A DNA stretch of 64,000 nt from positions 2,108,001 through 2,172,000 of the forward strand of contig NZ_JBBPCL010000001.1 of assembly GCF_038039215.1 (NCBI RefSeq). Reading direction: 5' to 3'. Positions 49,656-58,928 of this stretch are shown here, one piece after another. Position 1 is the first letter of the stretch; every line of letters begins with the position of its first letter. The notes beneath the pieces are model-generated. The model did not search any database, was not told the origin of the DNA, and worked only from the letters and a program-made list of their open reading frames with translations. The DNA comes from Pseudonocardia sp. T1-2H. Lineage in GTDB: Bacteria > Actinomycetota > Actinomycetes > Mycobacteriales > Pseudonocardiaceae. A program made the position numbers and the translations under genes.

Positions 49656-52013
49656 CTACTCGCGGGCGAGCATGGCGGCGGCTTCGCGTTCCAGGTCGAT
49701 GTAGGGCGTCCCGCTGACGTCGACGGCGATGCGGTGCAGGGTGCCGCCGGTGAATGTCCATGGTGCGGTGCCGGGGTAGTCGTCGGTGACGGGCTCGCCG
49801 GCGTCGCGGCCGGTGTTGAGGCCCTCGCCGGCGATGGAGAACTTGCCGGGCTGGGTCTGGATCTTCCCTTCGCCGACGAGACGGTCGCCGTAGTGCAAAG
49901 AGAGGGTTCCCTGGGCGACGCCTCTGGGCAGCTCGCCGGTCTTGTCGAAGCTGGCGGACAGCAGCAGGTTCTCGCCGGTGGGTAGATCCTCGGTGGCCAC
50001 GATCTTCTGCTCGGTCTGTCCGACGAAGTTGTAGACGTAGCAGAGCCGGTTGTCCTTGACGTACAGGGCGTGGCCGCCGAACCGGCTGCCGTGGGAGAAC
50101 AGCACGCCCTGCGCGCCGGGCTCCGGGATGTCCACCTGCGCGCCGATGGAATAGGACCGGTTGCGGACGTTGACCGCGACCGACTCGGGAATCTCGACGC
50201 CGCCGGGCCGGTAGATGTAGCGGTCGCGGGCGGCAACCAACTGCGGGCGGGGCGTGAGGAGGATCTCCAGCGCGGACCGGTCGTCGAGCGGGAAGGCGTG
50301 GTTGACGCCGGCCTCGTAGAACCACAGCCCGATCAGTTCGGTGAGCTTTTCCGGGTGCTCGGCGGCGAGGTCGCGCAGCTCGGCACGGTCGGCCTCGGTG
50401 TCGTAGAGCTCCCAGGTGTCCTGCTCGTAGTGGTCCCAGCCGCTGAGCGCGGGGTGGGTGGTGACGGCCTTCCACCCGTCGTGCCACAGCGCACGCGTGC
50501 CCAGCATCGAGTAGAACTGCGTCGTCTTGGCCGAGGGGATGGTGGCCGCGTCGAAGCTGTAGCGCATGCTCACGCCCTGGACCGGGACCTGGGTGACGCC
50601 CTTGACCGAGTCGGGCTGGGTGAGCCCGAGGCAGTCCAGCACCGTCGGCACGAGGTCGATGGCGTGGTGGTACTGGTCCCGGAGCTCACCGCGGGCGCTC
50701 ATGCCGGCGGGCCAGGAGATGATGCACGGGTCGCAGGTACCCCCGTTGAAGGAGTAGCGCTTCCACATCTTGAACGGCGTGTTGAACGCCATCGCCCACC
50801 CGTTCGGGTAATGGTTGTAGGTCTTCGGGCCACCCAGCTCGTCGAGCATGGCCATGTTGGAGGCCATGTCGTCGGGGATGCCGTTCATGAACTTCATCTC
50901 GTTGACCGACCCGTTCGGGCCGCCTTCCCCGCTGGCCCCGTTGTCCGAGACCACCATGAGGATCGTGTTGTCGAGCTGGCCGATTTCGGCCAGGAAGTCG
51001 AGCAGCCGCCCGATCTGGGCGTCGGCGTGGGACAGGAACCCGGCGTACACCTCGGCCATCCGGGCGAACAGCCGCTGCTCGTCGGCGGACAGGCTGTCCC
51101 AGGGCCTGGTGTAGTCCAGCGGCGGGAACGGCAGGTCGTCCGGGCCGCTGCGGGTGTCCGGCGTGCCGATCGGATTGATCGGCGGCAGTTCGGTGGCCGC
51201 CGGGACGATGCCCAGCTCGGTCTGGCGCTCCAGGATGGTCTCCCGGATCCGCTCGTAGCCGGCGTCGAATCGGCCGCGGTAGCGCTCGGCCCACTCCCGG
51301 GGAACGTGGTGCGGGGCGTGCGCGCAGCCGGGCGCGTAGTACAGGAACAGCGGGCGGTCCGGGGCGATCGCCTTGACGTCGTCGATGAACTCGATCGCCT
51401 TGTCGGTGAGATCGACGCTGAGGTGGTAGCCCTGCTCCGGCGTGGCGGGTGGGTCCGTCGGGTGGTTGTCGTGGACCAGGTCGGGATACCACTGGTTGGT
51501 CTCGGCGCCGAGGAAGCCGTAGAACCTGTCGAAGCCCCGCCCGACCGGCCAGTTCCGCTTGGTCGAGGCCATGTTCATCTCGTCCTCGGCGGTGAGGTGC
51601 CACTTTCCGAGGGCCGCCGTGCTGAACCCGCGTTCGACCAGCATCTCGGCGAGGGTGGCGCACTGCGGCGGAATGTGGCCGTTGCCGTTGGGAAAGCCGA
51701 CCGCAGCCTCGGTGATGCAGGCCATCCCATTGGTGGTGTGGTTGCGGCCGGTCAACAGGCACGAGCGGGTCGGTGAGCACAGCGCCGTGGTGTGCCACTG
51801 GGTGTAGCGCAGCCCGTCCGCCGCGATCCGGTCGATGTTCGGGGTGTCGATCATTCCGCCGTAGCAGCTCAGCGCGCCGAACCCGACGTCGTCGAGCACG
51901 ATGTACACCACGTTCGGCGTGCCCGGCGGGGCCTTGGGCTGCTCGTAGGGCGCCCAGTCCGGCACCGAGTTGCGAATGTCTAGGTCTACTACGCCCCGAA
52001 ACGGCTGAGTCAT
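49656..52013 (-). CDS. Arylsulfatase (type I, formylglycine-dependent)
   Basis: 785 residues from the ATG at 52013 with GGAGG upstream. Metal-binding Asp41-Asp42 in I-V-L-D-D-V-G, and the modification motif Cys79-S-P-T-R-S, in which Cys is oxidised to formylglycine. G-K-W-H-L and V-V-S-D-N-G-A-S add further active-site residues. A C-terminal beta-rich extension of about 200 residues is usual for the AtsA-like group. No signal peptide is seen, so it is probably cytoplasmic. Divergent from its likely activating enzyme at 52312. Confidence 0.95.
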   Translation of the reverse strand: MTQPFRGVVDLDIRNSVPDWAPYEQPKAPPGTPNVVYIVLDDVGFGALSCYGGMIDTPNIDRIAADGLRYTQWHTTALCSPTRSCLLTGRNHTTNGMACITEAAVGFPNGNGHIPPQCATLAEMLVERGFSTAALGKWHLTAEDEMNMASTKRNWPVGRGFDRFYGFLGAETNQWYPDLVHDNHPTDPPATPEQGYHLSVDLTDKAIEFIDDVKAIAPDRPLFLYYAPGCAHAPHHVPREWAERYRGRFDAGYERIRETILERQTELGIVPAATELPPINPIGTPDTRSGPDDLPFPPLDYTRPWDSLSADEQRLFARMAEVYAGFLSHADAQIGRLLDFLAEIGQLDNTILMVVSDNGASGEGGPNGSVNEMKFMNGIPDDMASNMAMLDELGGPKTYNHYPNGWAMAFNTPFKMWKRYSFNGGTCDPCIISWPAGMSARGELRDQYHHAIDLVPTVLDCLGLTQPDSVKGVTQVPVQGVSMRYSFDAATIPSAKTTQFYSMLGTRALWHDGWKAVTTHPALSGWDHYEQDTWELYDTEADRAELRDLAAEHPEKLTELIGLWFYEAGVNHAFPLDDRSALEILLTPRPQLVAARDRYIYRPGGVEIPESVAVNVRNRSYSIGAQVDIPEPGAQGVLFSHGSRFGGHALYVKDNRLCYVYNFVGQTEQKIVATEDLPTGENLLLSASFDKTGELPRGVAQGTLSLHYGDRLVGEGKIQTQPGKFSIAGEGLNTGRDAGEPVTDDYPGTAPWTFTGGTLHRIAVDVSGTPYIDLEREAAAMLARE

Positions 52014-52063
52014 GACACGACCTCCTTGCCGTCCACGGTCCCCAGGCGGATCGCTCGGTCGCA

Positions 52064-52080
52064 TCACCCGGGACGGGTGA
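52064..52080. promoter_or_regulatory. TCACCCG-N3-CGGGTGA palindrome upstream of the arylsulfatase
   Basis: TCACCCG-GGA-CGGGTGA is a perfect seven-base inverted repeat 51 bases before the sulfatase start. The same arms recur before both copies of the unknown 193/194-residue gene (57497-57513, 59881-59897). A related CCACCCC-TGC-GGGGTGA lies at 52179-52195 on the FGE side. The remaining 298-base gap has no other recognisable feature. Probably an operator shared by several genes. Confidence 0.55.
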
Positions 52081-52311
52081 TCAGCCGGTCGTGAGGCCGG
52101 GTGCTGGCCAGCCACCGGCTCGCGGCCGAGGGCGTCCCACCCGGTGGGCAGTGACAGGTGGCCGGGGCCTGCGCTCCACCACCCCTGCGGGGTGAGGCAC
52201 GCCCCCCCGAGTCGGCCACCATCCGGCCCTGGCCGGAGTTGGTCGGTCAGTGCCGTGAGATGAACGGAAACGGGGTGCAGGCGTGACGAGACGAAACCGG
52301 GCGGGTCCCCC

Positions 52312-53196
52312 GTGACAATGCAGGCCGCTCACCCGATGGTCCTGCTCCCCGGCCGGGAGTTCCTCATGGGAACCGATCGGCCGGCGGGCGGCCCCGCTGA
52401 CGGGGAAGGCCCGGTGCATCGGGTTCGGCTCAGCTCCTTCCGGATCGATCCCTACACGGTCACCAACGCCCGGTTCGCGAGCTTCGTCGCGGCCACCGGT
52501 CATGTCACCGATGCCGAGCGTTACGGCTGGTCGTTCGTGTTCGGCGGGTTTCTTCCCGCGGCCTTCCCGCCGACCCGGGCCGCCGCGCACGCCCCCTGGT
52601 GGCGGCAGGTCCACGGCGCGGACTGGAACCACCCGCAGGGCCCGCACTCGGACCTGGACGGACGCGAGGACCACCCCGTCGTGCACGTCTCCTGGAACGA
52701 CGCGATGGCCTTCTGCACGTGGGATGGCACGCGCCTGCCCACCGAAGCCGAGTGGGAGTACGCCGCCCGTGGTGGCCTCGTCGGGCAGCCCTTCCCGTGG
52801 GGCAGCGTGCTCGAACCCGGCGGCCGGCACCGGATGAACGTGTTCCAGGGCCGGTTCCCCGCCGAGAACACCTGCGCCGACGGCTATGCCGGGACCGCAC
52901 CGGTCGACGCCTACCCACCCAACGGCTTCGGCCTGCACAACGTCACCGGCAACGTCTGGGAGTGGTGCGCCGACTGGTTCGACCCCCGCTACTACGCCCA
53001 CAGCCCGCTCCATGACCCGGCCGGACCGGCCCGCGGCACCCACCGGGTGATGCGCGGAGGCTCCTACCTGTGTCACGCCTCCTACTGCAGCCGCTACCGG
53101 GTCGACGCCCGCAGCGCCAGCGAACCCGACAGCTCCACCGGCAACACCGGCTTCCGAGTCGCACAGGACCCTCCCGCGTCGAACCGCCGCCGCTAG
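52312..53196 (+). CDS. Formylglycine-generating enzyme (SUMF1/EgtB-type FGE-sulfatase domain)
   Basis: 294 residues from GTG 52312 (ATG 52318 also possible). FGE landmarks: V-T-N-A-R-F-A-S-F, V-S-W-N-D-A-M-A-F-C, R-L-P-T-E-A-E-W-E-Y-A-A-R-G-G, G-N-V-W-E-W-C-A-D-W and R-G-G-S-Y-L-C-H-A-S-Y-C. Cys254 and Cys259, five apart, correspond to the copper-binding pair (Cys272/Cys277) of S. coelicolor FGE. It oxidises the sulfatase Cys79 to formylglycine. Divergent pairing with the sulfatase gene supports this partner. Confidence 0.95.
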   Translation: MTMQAAHPMVLLPGREFLMGTDRPAGGPADGEGPVHRVRLSSFRIDPYTVTNARFASFVAATGHVTDAERYGWSFVFGGFLPAAFPPTRAAAHAPWWRQVHGADWNHPQGPHSDLDGREDHPVVHVSWNDAMAFCTWDGTRLPTEAEWEYAARGGLVGQPFPWGSVLEPGGRHRMNVFQGRFPAENTCADGYAGTAPVDAYPPNGFGLHNVTGNVWEWCADWFDPRYYAHSPLHDPAGPARGTHRVMRGGSYLCHASYCSRYRVDARSASEPDSSTGNTGFRVAQDPPASNRRR

Positions 53197-53266
53197 TGAG
53201 AGCTGGTTCTCGAAGTTCGTCGTCTGTGACGACTGCCGCTGTGACTGCGTGACGGTGGACAGTGGG

Positions 53267-53335
53267 GTATGTCCGGGCGACCGAAGCATGAGTTGGTGCT
53301 GACCGATGATGAGCGGCGCGTGCTGCATGGCTCAC
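53267..53335 (+). mobile_element. N-terminal remnant of an IS630-type transposase
   Basis: An ATG opens S-G-R-P-K-H-E-L-V-L-T-D-D-E-R-R-V-L, very like the start of actinobacterial IS630 transposases, then the similarity stops after about 23 residues where hydrolase-like sequence of the other strand begins. Only this scrap remains; no inverted repeats were found. Confidence 0.5.
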
Positions 53336-53520
53336 GCCTCGGTGGCGCCCGCCGCGGTCGGTCGCTCGGCATGATGGTGTCCTCGCTGCCGGAGACGAAC
53401 AGCAGGGGCGCGCGGTCGTCGTCGTGGTGGCGTAGTTCCACTGCTCGAAGTCGCAGGTGACGGCCTTGTGCCGGTTGGCCGGGTTCTTCAGCACCGGGAA
53501 GGTCGGGCCGCCCGCTCGTC
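53336..53520 (-). pseudogene. Alpha/beta hydrolase fragment, internally deleted
   Basis: Two pieces in different minus-strand frames. One reads F-P-V-L-K-N-P-A-N-R-H-K-A-V-T-C-D-F-E-Q-W-N-Y-A, a segment I recognise from the lid region of alpha/beta hydrolases. The next reads D-D-R-A-P-L-L-F-V-S-G-S-E-D-T-I-M-P, the strand carrying the catalytic acid. The stretch between them and both ends of the gene are missing. It abuts the IS630 scrap. Confidence 0.55.
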
Positions 53521-54001
53521 GGGTCGTCGGGGCTGGACCGTCGGCGGCGGCGGGCAGCACGCGGGAACGCAGAGCGCGGTGCACGGCCGGTCGGCGTGGG
53601 GCGGGGCGTGCCGGGGGCCGAGGTCGATCAGCGTCGCGAGGTCGGGGAGACCGCCCGCGGGCACGGGCATGGTGGTGGTCATGGCGGCGTCCTCTCGAAC
53701 GGTGTCGTCAGGGTGGCGCGGTGTCCTCGCATGCCGCTGTCATGCGGGTGTGGTGGCTGGAGCGTGCGCGACAGCTGCCTGATACCGCGGCGGCGAATCC
53801 TGCTCTCGTCGACCCGGCGAGGGACGCACGGCGACGCGGGGGAGCGGGAACGACGCACACCGGTTGCCACCCCGCTCGGCGGGCGTTCGCGCGACTCGCC
53901 GAGCCGGCGCAGCAGCCGGGCGAGGTTGCGCAGGCTGATCCGCGGGTGCCTCCGGCCGCCCGTCGGCGCGAAGTGCCCGTCGGCGCCTGCGGGGCGATGC
54001 T
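53521..54001. other. Gap with no convincing gene
   Basis: Open frames exist on both strands but are arginine/proline-rich shadows. A minus-strand ATG at 53682 starts T-T-T-M-P-V-P-A-G-G-L-P-D-L-A-T-L-I-D-L, which has natural composition for about 30 residues before degenerating; it may be the broken start of the hydrolase. Nothing else stands out. Confidence 0.5.
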
Positions 54002-54904
54002 GTGCACGTGATCGGATTTCTGGGCGTCGGCCGCATGGGCCTGCCGATGTGCGCCAACCTGGTCCGTGCCGGACACGAGGTCGTGGCCCACGACCTACGG
54101 CCCGAGCGGCGGGCGCCGGCCCTGGCTCGCGGGTGTCGGTGGGCGGCGGCCGCCTCCGAGGCCGCCGCGGCGGCCGACGTTCTGGTCACGATGCTGCCGG
54201 GCCCGCACGAGGTCGTCGAGGCGATGACGGGTCCCGGCGGCGCTCTGCCGGCGCTGCGGGCGGGGACGACCTGGATCGACATGACGAGCAATTCCGCCGC
54301 CGCCGCCGAGCCGGTGCGGGTGCAGGCCCTCGCCGGTGGAGTGGACGTCCTCGAGGCGCCGGTGGGGGGTGGTGTCACCGCCGCCGAGGACGGCACGTTG
54401 AAGCTGTACGTGGGAGGCGACCGCGAGGTCCTCGAACGGAACCGTCCGTTGCTCGAGGTTCTCGGGGATCCGCGCCGCATCGTCCACGTCGGCGGCCATG
54501 GCACCGGATACACGACGAAGCTGCTGGTCAACCTGTTGTGGTTCGGCCAGGCGGTCGCCACCGCGGAGGCGCTTCTGCTCGGTAGGCGCGCCGGGATCGA
54601 CCTCGGCGTGCTGCGTGGCGCCCTGTCGGACAGCGCTGCGGCGAGCGAGTTCATCCGGCGTGATCTCGACGCTCTCCTCGCCGGCGACTACATGACGTCC
54701 TTCGGTGTGGACCGATGCCACGAGGAACTCGCGAACGTGGTCGCACAGGCACGAGCGCTCGGCGTGCCCTTCGAGGTGTCGAGCTCGGTCGAGCGGATCT
54801 ACCGACGGGCCCTCGCCCGCTACGGAGCCGCCGACGGCGAGCTGTTGGCCGTGGCGCTTCTCGAGGAGGAGGCGGGGGTCGAGCTGCGATGGCCCTTCCG
54901 GTAA
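54002..54904 (+). CDS. NAD(P)-dependent beta-hydroxyacid dehydrogenase (3-hydroxyisobutyrate dehydrogenase family)
   Basis: 300 residues from GTG 54002. N-terminal V-I-G-F-L-G-V-G-R-M-G-L-P-M is the cofactor site of this family. V-T-M-L-P-G-P follows, then A-P-V-G-G-G-V-T-A-A-E-D-G-T-L-K (substrate site), and the catalytic Lys in G-Y-T-T-K-L-L-V-N-L-L. Oxidises 3-hydroxy acids or reduces semialdehydes such as tartronate semialdehyde. It is the only clearly intact gene between 53.2 and 57.6 kb and has no operon partners, so its pathway is unknown. Confidence 0.92.
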   Translation: MHVIGFLGVGRMGLPMCANLVRAGHEVVAHDLRPERRAPALARGCRWAAAASEAAAAADVLVTMLPGPHEVVEAMTGPGGALPALRAGTTWIDMTSNSAAAAEPVRVQALAGGVDVLEAPVGGGVTAAEDGTLKLYVGGDREVLERNRPLLEVLGDPRRIVHVGGHGTGYTTKLLVNLLWFGQAVATAEALLLGRRAGIDLGVLRGALSDSAAASEFIRRDLDALLAGDYMTSFGVDRCHEELANVVAQARALGVPFEVSSSVERIYRRALARYGAADGELLAVALLEEEAGVELRWPFR

Positions 54905-55564
54905 CGCCTCCCGAAGAGGCCTCCACGGCAAGGGGACAGGACCCCGTGCCCTCTGCGGCGCGGCACGGTCCGGGACGGCGTGTCGCGCTCACCCGCCATG
55001 GCCGCCGTCAATCTCCCGAGGATTCAGGAACGCGATCGGCCGTCCTACTCGGTGCATTCTGATCCGGCTATGTTCGTTCGGCGGCGAAGAAACTCCGATG
55101 GGTCCCGTGCTGTTCCCGTGGACCTTTATCGGTGCGGTGGAGGAACCTTCATCGCCTGGTTCGGCTTTTCTGGGAACGCCACGTCGAAATACCGGGGACG
55201 CATGAGAAGACCGGCCCGGGCCCCGTGGAGCGGTCGGTCAGCGCGCACGCCGCCAGAGCGCCCGCACCGCGGCAACCGCGCCGAGCACCGCGAGCAGGGG
55301 ATGGGCAGGCAGCAGCCGCAACCGCCCATCGAGACCTCGGACCCGCGTCGCGTCCGGGTCGAGACGAAGGGCACCGGCCCCCAGAAACCGAATCTCGTAC
55401 GGCGCGGGGCACCGCCGGACCGAGGCAGACCAGGACCGTAGGGCCGCCGGCTCCGTCGGCCGAACAACACGCGGTCGAGAAGCCGGCGGCGCACCTCGGC
55501 ACGGAAGCGGCTCGCACCCGTCCTCCCACACGCTCGGCCGGGCGGTTCAGCGATGGCGGCCGGG
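54905..55564. other. 660-base gap with one weak minus-strand frame
   Basis: No gene is certain. A minus-strand frame at 55531-55238 (97 codons) ends with A-P-Y-E-I-R-F-L-G-A-G-A-L, D-G-R-L-R-L-L and a hydrophobic A-H-P-L-L-A-V-L-G-A-V-A-A-V-R-A-L. Its last ~55 residues have natural composition with one membrane helix; the first 40 do not. It may be the tail of a lost membrane protein. Otherwise nothing is seen. Confidence 0.4.
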
Positions 55565-56196
55565 TCATTCCTTCTTGAGCTTGTCCTGGGCCAGTCCGGC
55601 GGCCTTCTCGATGGTGTTGGGGAGTTCCGTGGTGCCGTAGAAGCGGCTGTCAGGATGGGTGGGCGGCGGCATGGGGGCACTTGTGGTGGGCCCGTCGTGG
55701 TAGCTGAACTCGCCGTTGCCGTCGGGGCTGGGTCCCTTGGCCCAGCGGCCCTCTCCGGCGCGGGCACCGTCGGAGAAGTCGAGGTACTGGTAGGAAACCT
55801 CCGTGTGTTCCTTGGACTGCGGGAAGTTGCTGGGAACCGGGAGCTTCTCGGCGCCCTCCTCCTGCAGTTCCGCGGCGGCGGCCAGCCACTGGTTCTGGTG
55901 CATGGTGTCGCGGGCGAGGAGGAAGGAGAGCAGGTCGCGGACGCCGGAGTCGTCGGTCATGTGGTAGAGCCGGGCGACCTGGAGGCGGCCCTGCATCTCT
56001 GCGTTGGCGTTGGCCTGGAAGTCGGCGAGGAGGTTGCCGCTGGCCGTGACGTAGGCGCCCTGCCAGGGGTTGCCCATGCTGTCGACGGGCCGGGCGCCCG
56101 CGCCGGCGACGATGGCGTGCTGGATGTCGGTGCCGCCGATGACGGCGGCGACGGTGGGGTCGTCCTGGATGGCGTCGGAGGTATCAGGCGAGAAGT
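55565..56196 (-). pseudogene. Manganese catalase, N-terminally truncated
   Basis: About 210 residues matching the C-terminal two-thirds of Mn-catalases: D-I-Q-H-A-I-V-A-G-A-G-A-R-P, S-M-G-N-P-W-Q-G-A-Y-V, A-N-A-E-M-Q-G-R-L-Q-V-A-R-L-Y and L-L-A-R-D-T-M-H-Q-N-Q-W. These keep the second Glu and His ligands. The usual first ~90 residues, with the other Glu-Glu-His ligands, are absent; similarity stops abruptly near 56196, where hemerythrin-side sequence begins. Without half its dimetal site it should be inactive. A K-L-K-K-E tail closes the gene. Confidence 0.82.
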
Positions 56197-56229
56197 GTCG
56201 ATGAGTCCTACGAACGCTACGAGAGAACG

Positions 56230-56957
56230 ATGATGTCGTCGGAGACATACCGATCGATCGCGCACCAGACCGTTGCGGAGCTCGGGGGCCGGACCAGCAT
56301 CCTCGCGCGCCAACGCGCCGATCACGAGCGGCTCGACCGGCTGATGGCCCGGGCCAGGGCCACGGAGGCTGTCGGGGGAGGCCGCACGCACAGGCCTTGC
56401 GCGCGGTGGCGCGCCTGGTCTTCACCCACGCGTTCGCCGAGGAGGCCGTCCTGTTCCCCGCGGCGCGGCGGGCGCTCCCCGAGGGTGACCTGCTGACGCT
56501 GCGCATCGAGACGGACCACCAGGAGGTCGACGAGCTGGTCACCCGGCTCGATCGCTCCTCGGCGGAGGATCCCGGCCGGTCGGCGCTGCTGGAGCGGACG
56601 TTCGCGGTACTGGACGAGGACGTGCGCACGGAGGAGGACGAGCTCCGCCCCGCCTGCAGCAGGAGCTCGGTCCGCGCCGGCTCCGGATGCTGGGGTGGCA
56701 GTGGGAGCTGGTGCGGCGGATCTCGCCGACCCGGGCCCCCCGTGGTCTCCCGCCGCCCGCCCGGACAGACCCTGTCGGCGCTGCCCCTGACGGTTCTCGA
56801 CCGCAGCCGTGACCGGCTCCAGCAGCTCGATGAGCGCACCGGAGGCATCGCGGAGAAAACACTGTCCAGTGTGGACCGAGTGCTGGCCGCGACGGCCGGC
56901 GCCGTCGAGCGGCTGCCGCCGATGCGGCGAGGAGAACGCCCCGAGACCAGCCGGTGA
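56230..56957 (+). pseudogene. Hemerythrin-like (HHE) domain protein with several frameshifts
   Basis: From ATG 56230: A-D-H-E-R-L-D-R-L-M, then after a shift near 56380 R-L-V-F-T-H-A-F-A-E-E-A-V-L-F-P-A-A-R-R and T-D-H-Q-E-V-D-E-L. These are the H, HxxxE and H ligands of the diiron HHE fold. A second shift lies near 56650 (L-Q-Q-E-L-G-P-R-R-L appears in another frame) and a third near 56740 returns to the first frame. At least three indels in G/C runs mean it is decayed or the sequence is poor here. It abuts the broken Mn-catalase head to head. Confidence 0.7.
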
Positions 56958-57345
56958 CCCCCCGGGTACGGCCGGATCCGCCAGTTGGCCGAACGTGCGT
57001 CCGGCTTCGTGACGGGTACCGGGGACGCGATGGTGGTGGACCTCGGCGGTGTCTTCGTCGGGGCCTGCGGGGTGGGTCTGGTCGTCAGCGCCGTCGAGCG
57101 CGCGGCACGTGCCCGGGTCACAGCGGGACGACGGTGACCGAACTCGTCTACCGGAAGCAGATCCGCCCGGTGGTGGAGGACCGGGCGACGGCGATGGACC
57201 TGATCTTCCCTGCCCAGTCTGTCTGACAAGCGCCCCCTGAGCTGGTCCGCACGTCCGGAAGCAGCTCAGTGGAAGTGTCAGTTCGGTCGACTGCCGCGGC
57301 CGTTCGCCGAGCGGTGACCAACCAGTCCGGTTCGGCCGGCGCCTG
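56958..57345. other. Decayed stretch after the hemerythrin remnant
   Basis: One plus-strand frame ending at 57137 reads I-R-Q-L-A-E-R-A-S-G-F-V-T-G-T-G-D-A-M-V-V-D-L-G-G-V-F-V-G-A and may once have continued the hemerythrin-like protein. A short frame at 57134-57226 (V-T-E-L-V-Y-R-K-Q-I-R-P-V-V-E-D-R) is another scrap. No intact gene. Confidence 0.4.
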
Positions 57346-57495
57346 GTTCAGCAGCTTGGCCCCAGGTGTCATCGATGCTCCGGCGCGGCACCGTCACGAC
57401 CAGGACCCCCGCGGACGCGCTCGACCTGCCTGCACCGGCGGGAGGCGGCACGAGCTCGGTACCCGGCCGGGTTCGGGCTGTCAACCGCTCACCGG

Positions 57496-57514
57496 CTCAC
57501 CCGCTACGGGTGAG
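57496..57514. promoter_or_regulatory. CTCACCCG-N3-CGGGTGAG palindrome in the leader of copy 1
   Basis: A perfect eight-base inverted repeat around CTA, 98 bases before the start codon. The core TCACCCG-N3-CGGGTGA is kept in copy 2 and in front of the arylsulfatase. Confidence 0.55.
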
Positions 57515-57612
57515 GCTCGGTCGTCACGGCGTTGCAAGTCTGTGCAGGCGGGTGCAGCAGCCACCGGCCAGGCTCCATCTCGCAGAGCGTCCGTGATCAA
57601 GGAGAAGCTTCG

Positions 57613-58197
57613 ATGAGTTCGACGAAGACCGGCCAGTCGACCCAGCCAGAGCGGCCAGGCCTGACGGACGGGGTGGCCGGGGAGTTCACCGTCTTCACCA
57701 CCATTAATCCGGGCTACGCGGACCAGCTGCGCCAAGTGCTCACCGAGATCATGCGCGGTCTCTCCGGAGGGGAGCGGCCAGCACTGCACGAGATCGGCAC
57801 GCTGCACGACGCGCGATACGTCATCTTCGATGACGACACGCGGTTCATGTTCGCCAGCGTCTTCGACGGCTCCTGGGACACCTACATCGACGACTTCGCC
57901 ACGACGGCCGTCGGGGCCCAGTTCGACAGGGTCTTCGCGCACTCGGAGGGGTTCCCCGGCATCAAGGATCCCGGCGTCAAGGACTGGTTCGTCGCCCACC
58001 AGGCGCCGGCGCTCGCCTTCGTCAGCTCCTACCCGGACCTCACCGTCAAGCAGATCTGGAAGGACCAACGCGTCAACGAGGCGTTCCAGGCCGTGCTCGA
58101 CACCCCCGAGTTCCGGGCCGCGCTCGAGGACCCGGCCAACGCAGCCCTGTTGGCCACGCCGGCCTTCCAGAAACTGCTCGACGAAGCCTCGGGTTGA
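57613..58197 (+). CDS. Protein of unknown function, copy 1 (DyP-cluster associated)
   Basis: 194 residues from ATG 57613 with AAGGAG upstream. No signal peptide or membrane helix. I do not recognise a named family. The pattern G-E-F-T-V-F-T-T-I-N-P-G-Y-A-D-Q-L-R, then V-I-F-D-D-D-T-R-F-M-F-A-S-V-F-D-G-S-W-D-T-Y-I-D-D-F, alternates strands and helices as in ferredoxin-like alpha/beta-barrel proteins. The last ~85 residues differ by one residue from copy 2, while residues 25-60 differ a lot. The linked peroxidase of copy 2 is missing here. Confidence 0.8.
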   Translation: MSSTKTGQSTQPERPGLTDGVAGEFTVFTTINPGYADQLRQVLTEIMRGLSGGERPALHEIGTLHDARYVIFDDDTRFMFASVFDGSWDTYIDDFATTAVGAQFDRVFAHSEGFPGIKDPGVKDWFVAHQAPALAFVSSYPDLTVKQIWKDQRVNEAFQAVLDTPEFRAALEDPANAALLATPAFQKLLDEASG

Positions 58198-58279
58198 GGA
58201 CGCGGACTCTCACGGTGCCGGGCTCGACAGCGGGTGGTGCCGGTGGGCGGGTCGACGTGCACGAGGCCCCGGCCGCGAG

Positions 58280-58869
58280 AGGTCGTGAGGCGGCACGGCC
58301 ACCGTCGGGCCGGCTCCCTGGTAAGCGGTGTCGGCGACCGCGGGGATCTCGGCGTCGGCGATGGCGTCGATGATCCCGTGCTCACGGGCGGCGCCCATGT
58401 CGTGGGGGGCGCCGGGCAGGGGCGGTGAGATCCACACCAGCCGGCCGATCGGGTCGGCGATGACCTGCACGTTGAGCCCGTGGGCCTTGTGTTTGCCCGA
58501 GTAGTACGCCCGGTCCCGGCCCGAGGCCATTCCGACTCGGTCGATGCGTAGCAGGGTGCCGTCGAGGATCACGAACGCCTTGCCGCGCGCGACCTCGATC
58601 GCCTGCTGGAGGGTTGGTGCCATCGCGGCGAGCAGCGTGATTGCCTCGCGGACGTAGCGGTAGACGGTCGAAGTGCCGATCTTGAATCCGCAGGCCAGGT
58701 CGGCGTAGGTCTCGCCCTTGCGCAGGTAGGCGACCACCAGCAGGGCCTGGCGGCCGGCCGACAGCTTGCGCCAGCGGGTTGCTCGCTGGTTGCGGTGCGC
58801 GCGCAGGGCATCGGTGAGCAGGCCGAGCGCGCGGCTGGACACGGTCATCCCGGACGGGTAGGACAGCAC
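58280..58869 (-). pseudogene. IS5-family DDE transposase, C-terminally truncated
   Basis: About 196 residues from GTG 58869. N-terminal helix-turn-helix (G-F-K-I-G-T-S-T-V-Y-R-Y-V) and DDE_4 catalytic core: first Asp in V-I-L-D-G-T-L, second in A-V-A-D-T-A-Y-Q-G-A-G. Y-Y-S-G-K-H-K-A-H-G-L-N-V-Q is typical of this group. The reading frame then runs into copy-1 sequence, so the last ~60 residues with the catalytic Glu are gone. It cannot transpose by itself. Confidence 0.88.
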
Positions 58870-58928
58870 GTGAAGCTCCTGGTTGGACGGTTTGATCTCG
58901 GCAATCGCCCGTCTACCAGGAGCTTCAC
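58870..58928. repeat. 14-base perfect inverted repeat at the IS end
   Basis: GTGAAGCTCCTGGT (58870-58883) and ACCAGGAGCTTCAC (58915-58928) are exact complements, 31 bases apart, just before the transposase start codon. They may be the IS end plus an internal copy, or a hairpin limiting transposase expression. Confidence 0.65.

Larger units (their letters stand above)
57346..58279 (+). repeat. Segmental duplication, copy 1
   Basis: This stretch (leader, 194-residue gene and about 80 bases after it) matches 59728-60715. Shared landmarks are CAGCAGCTTGGCCCCAGGTG at the start, the TCACCCG palindrome in the leader, the gene, and GCGGGTCGACGTGCACGAGG after it. Similarity ends near 58279, where a truncated IS element begins. 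Confidence 0.85.

Noticed and set aside
55238..55531. Small membrane protein gene
   Set aside because: Only the last half has natural composition and no start or ribosome site is convincing; kept as a remark on the gap rather than as a gene.
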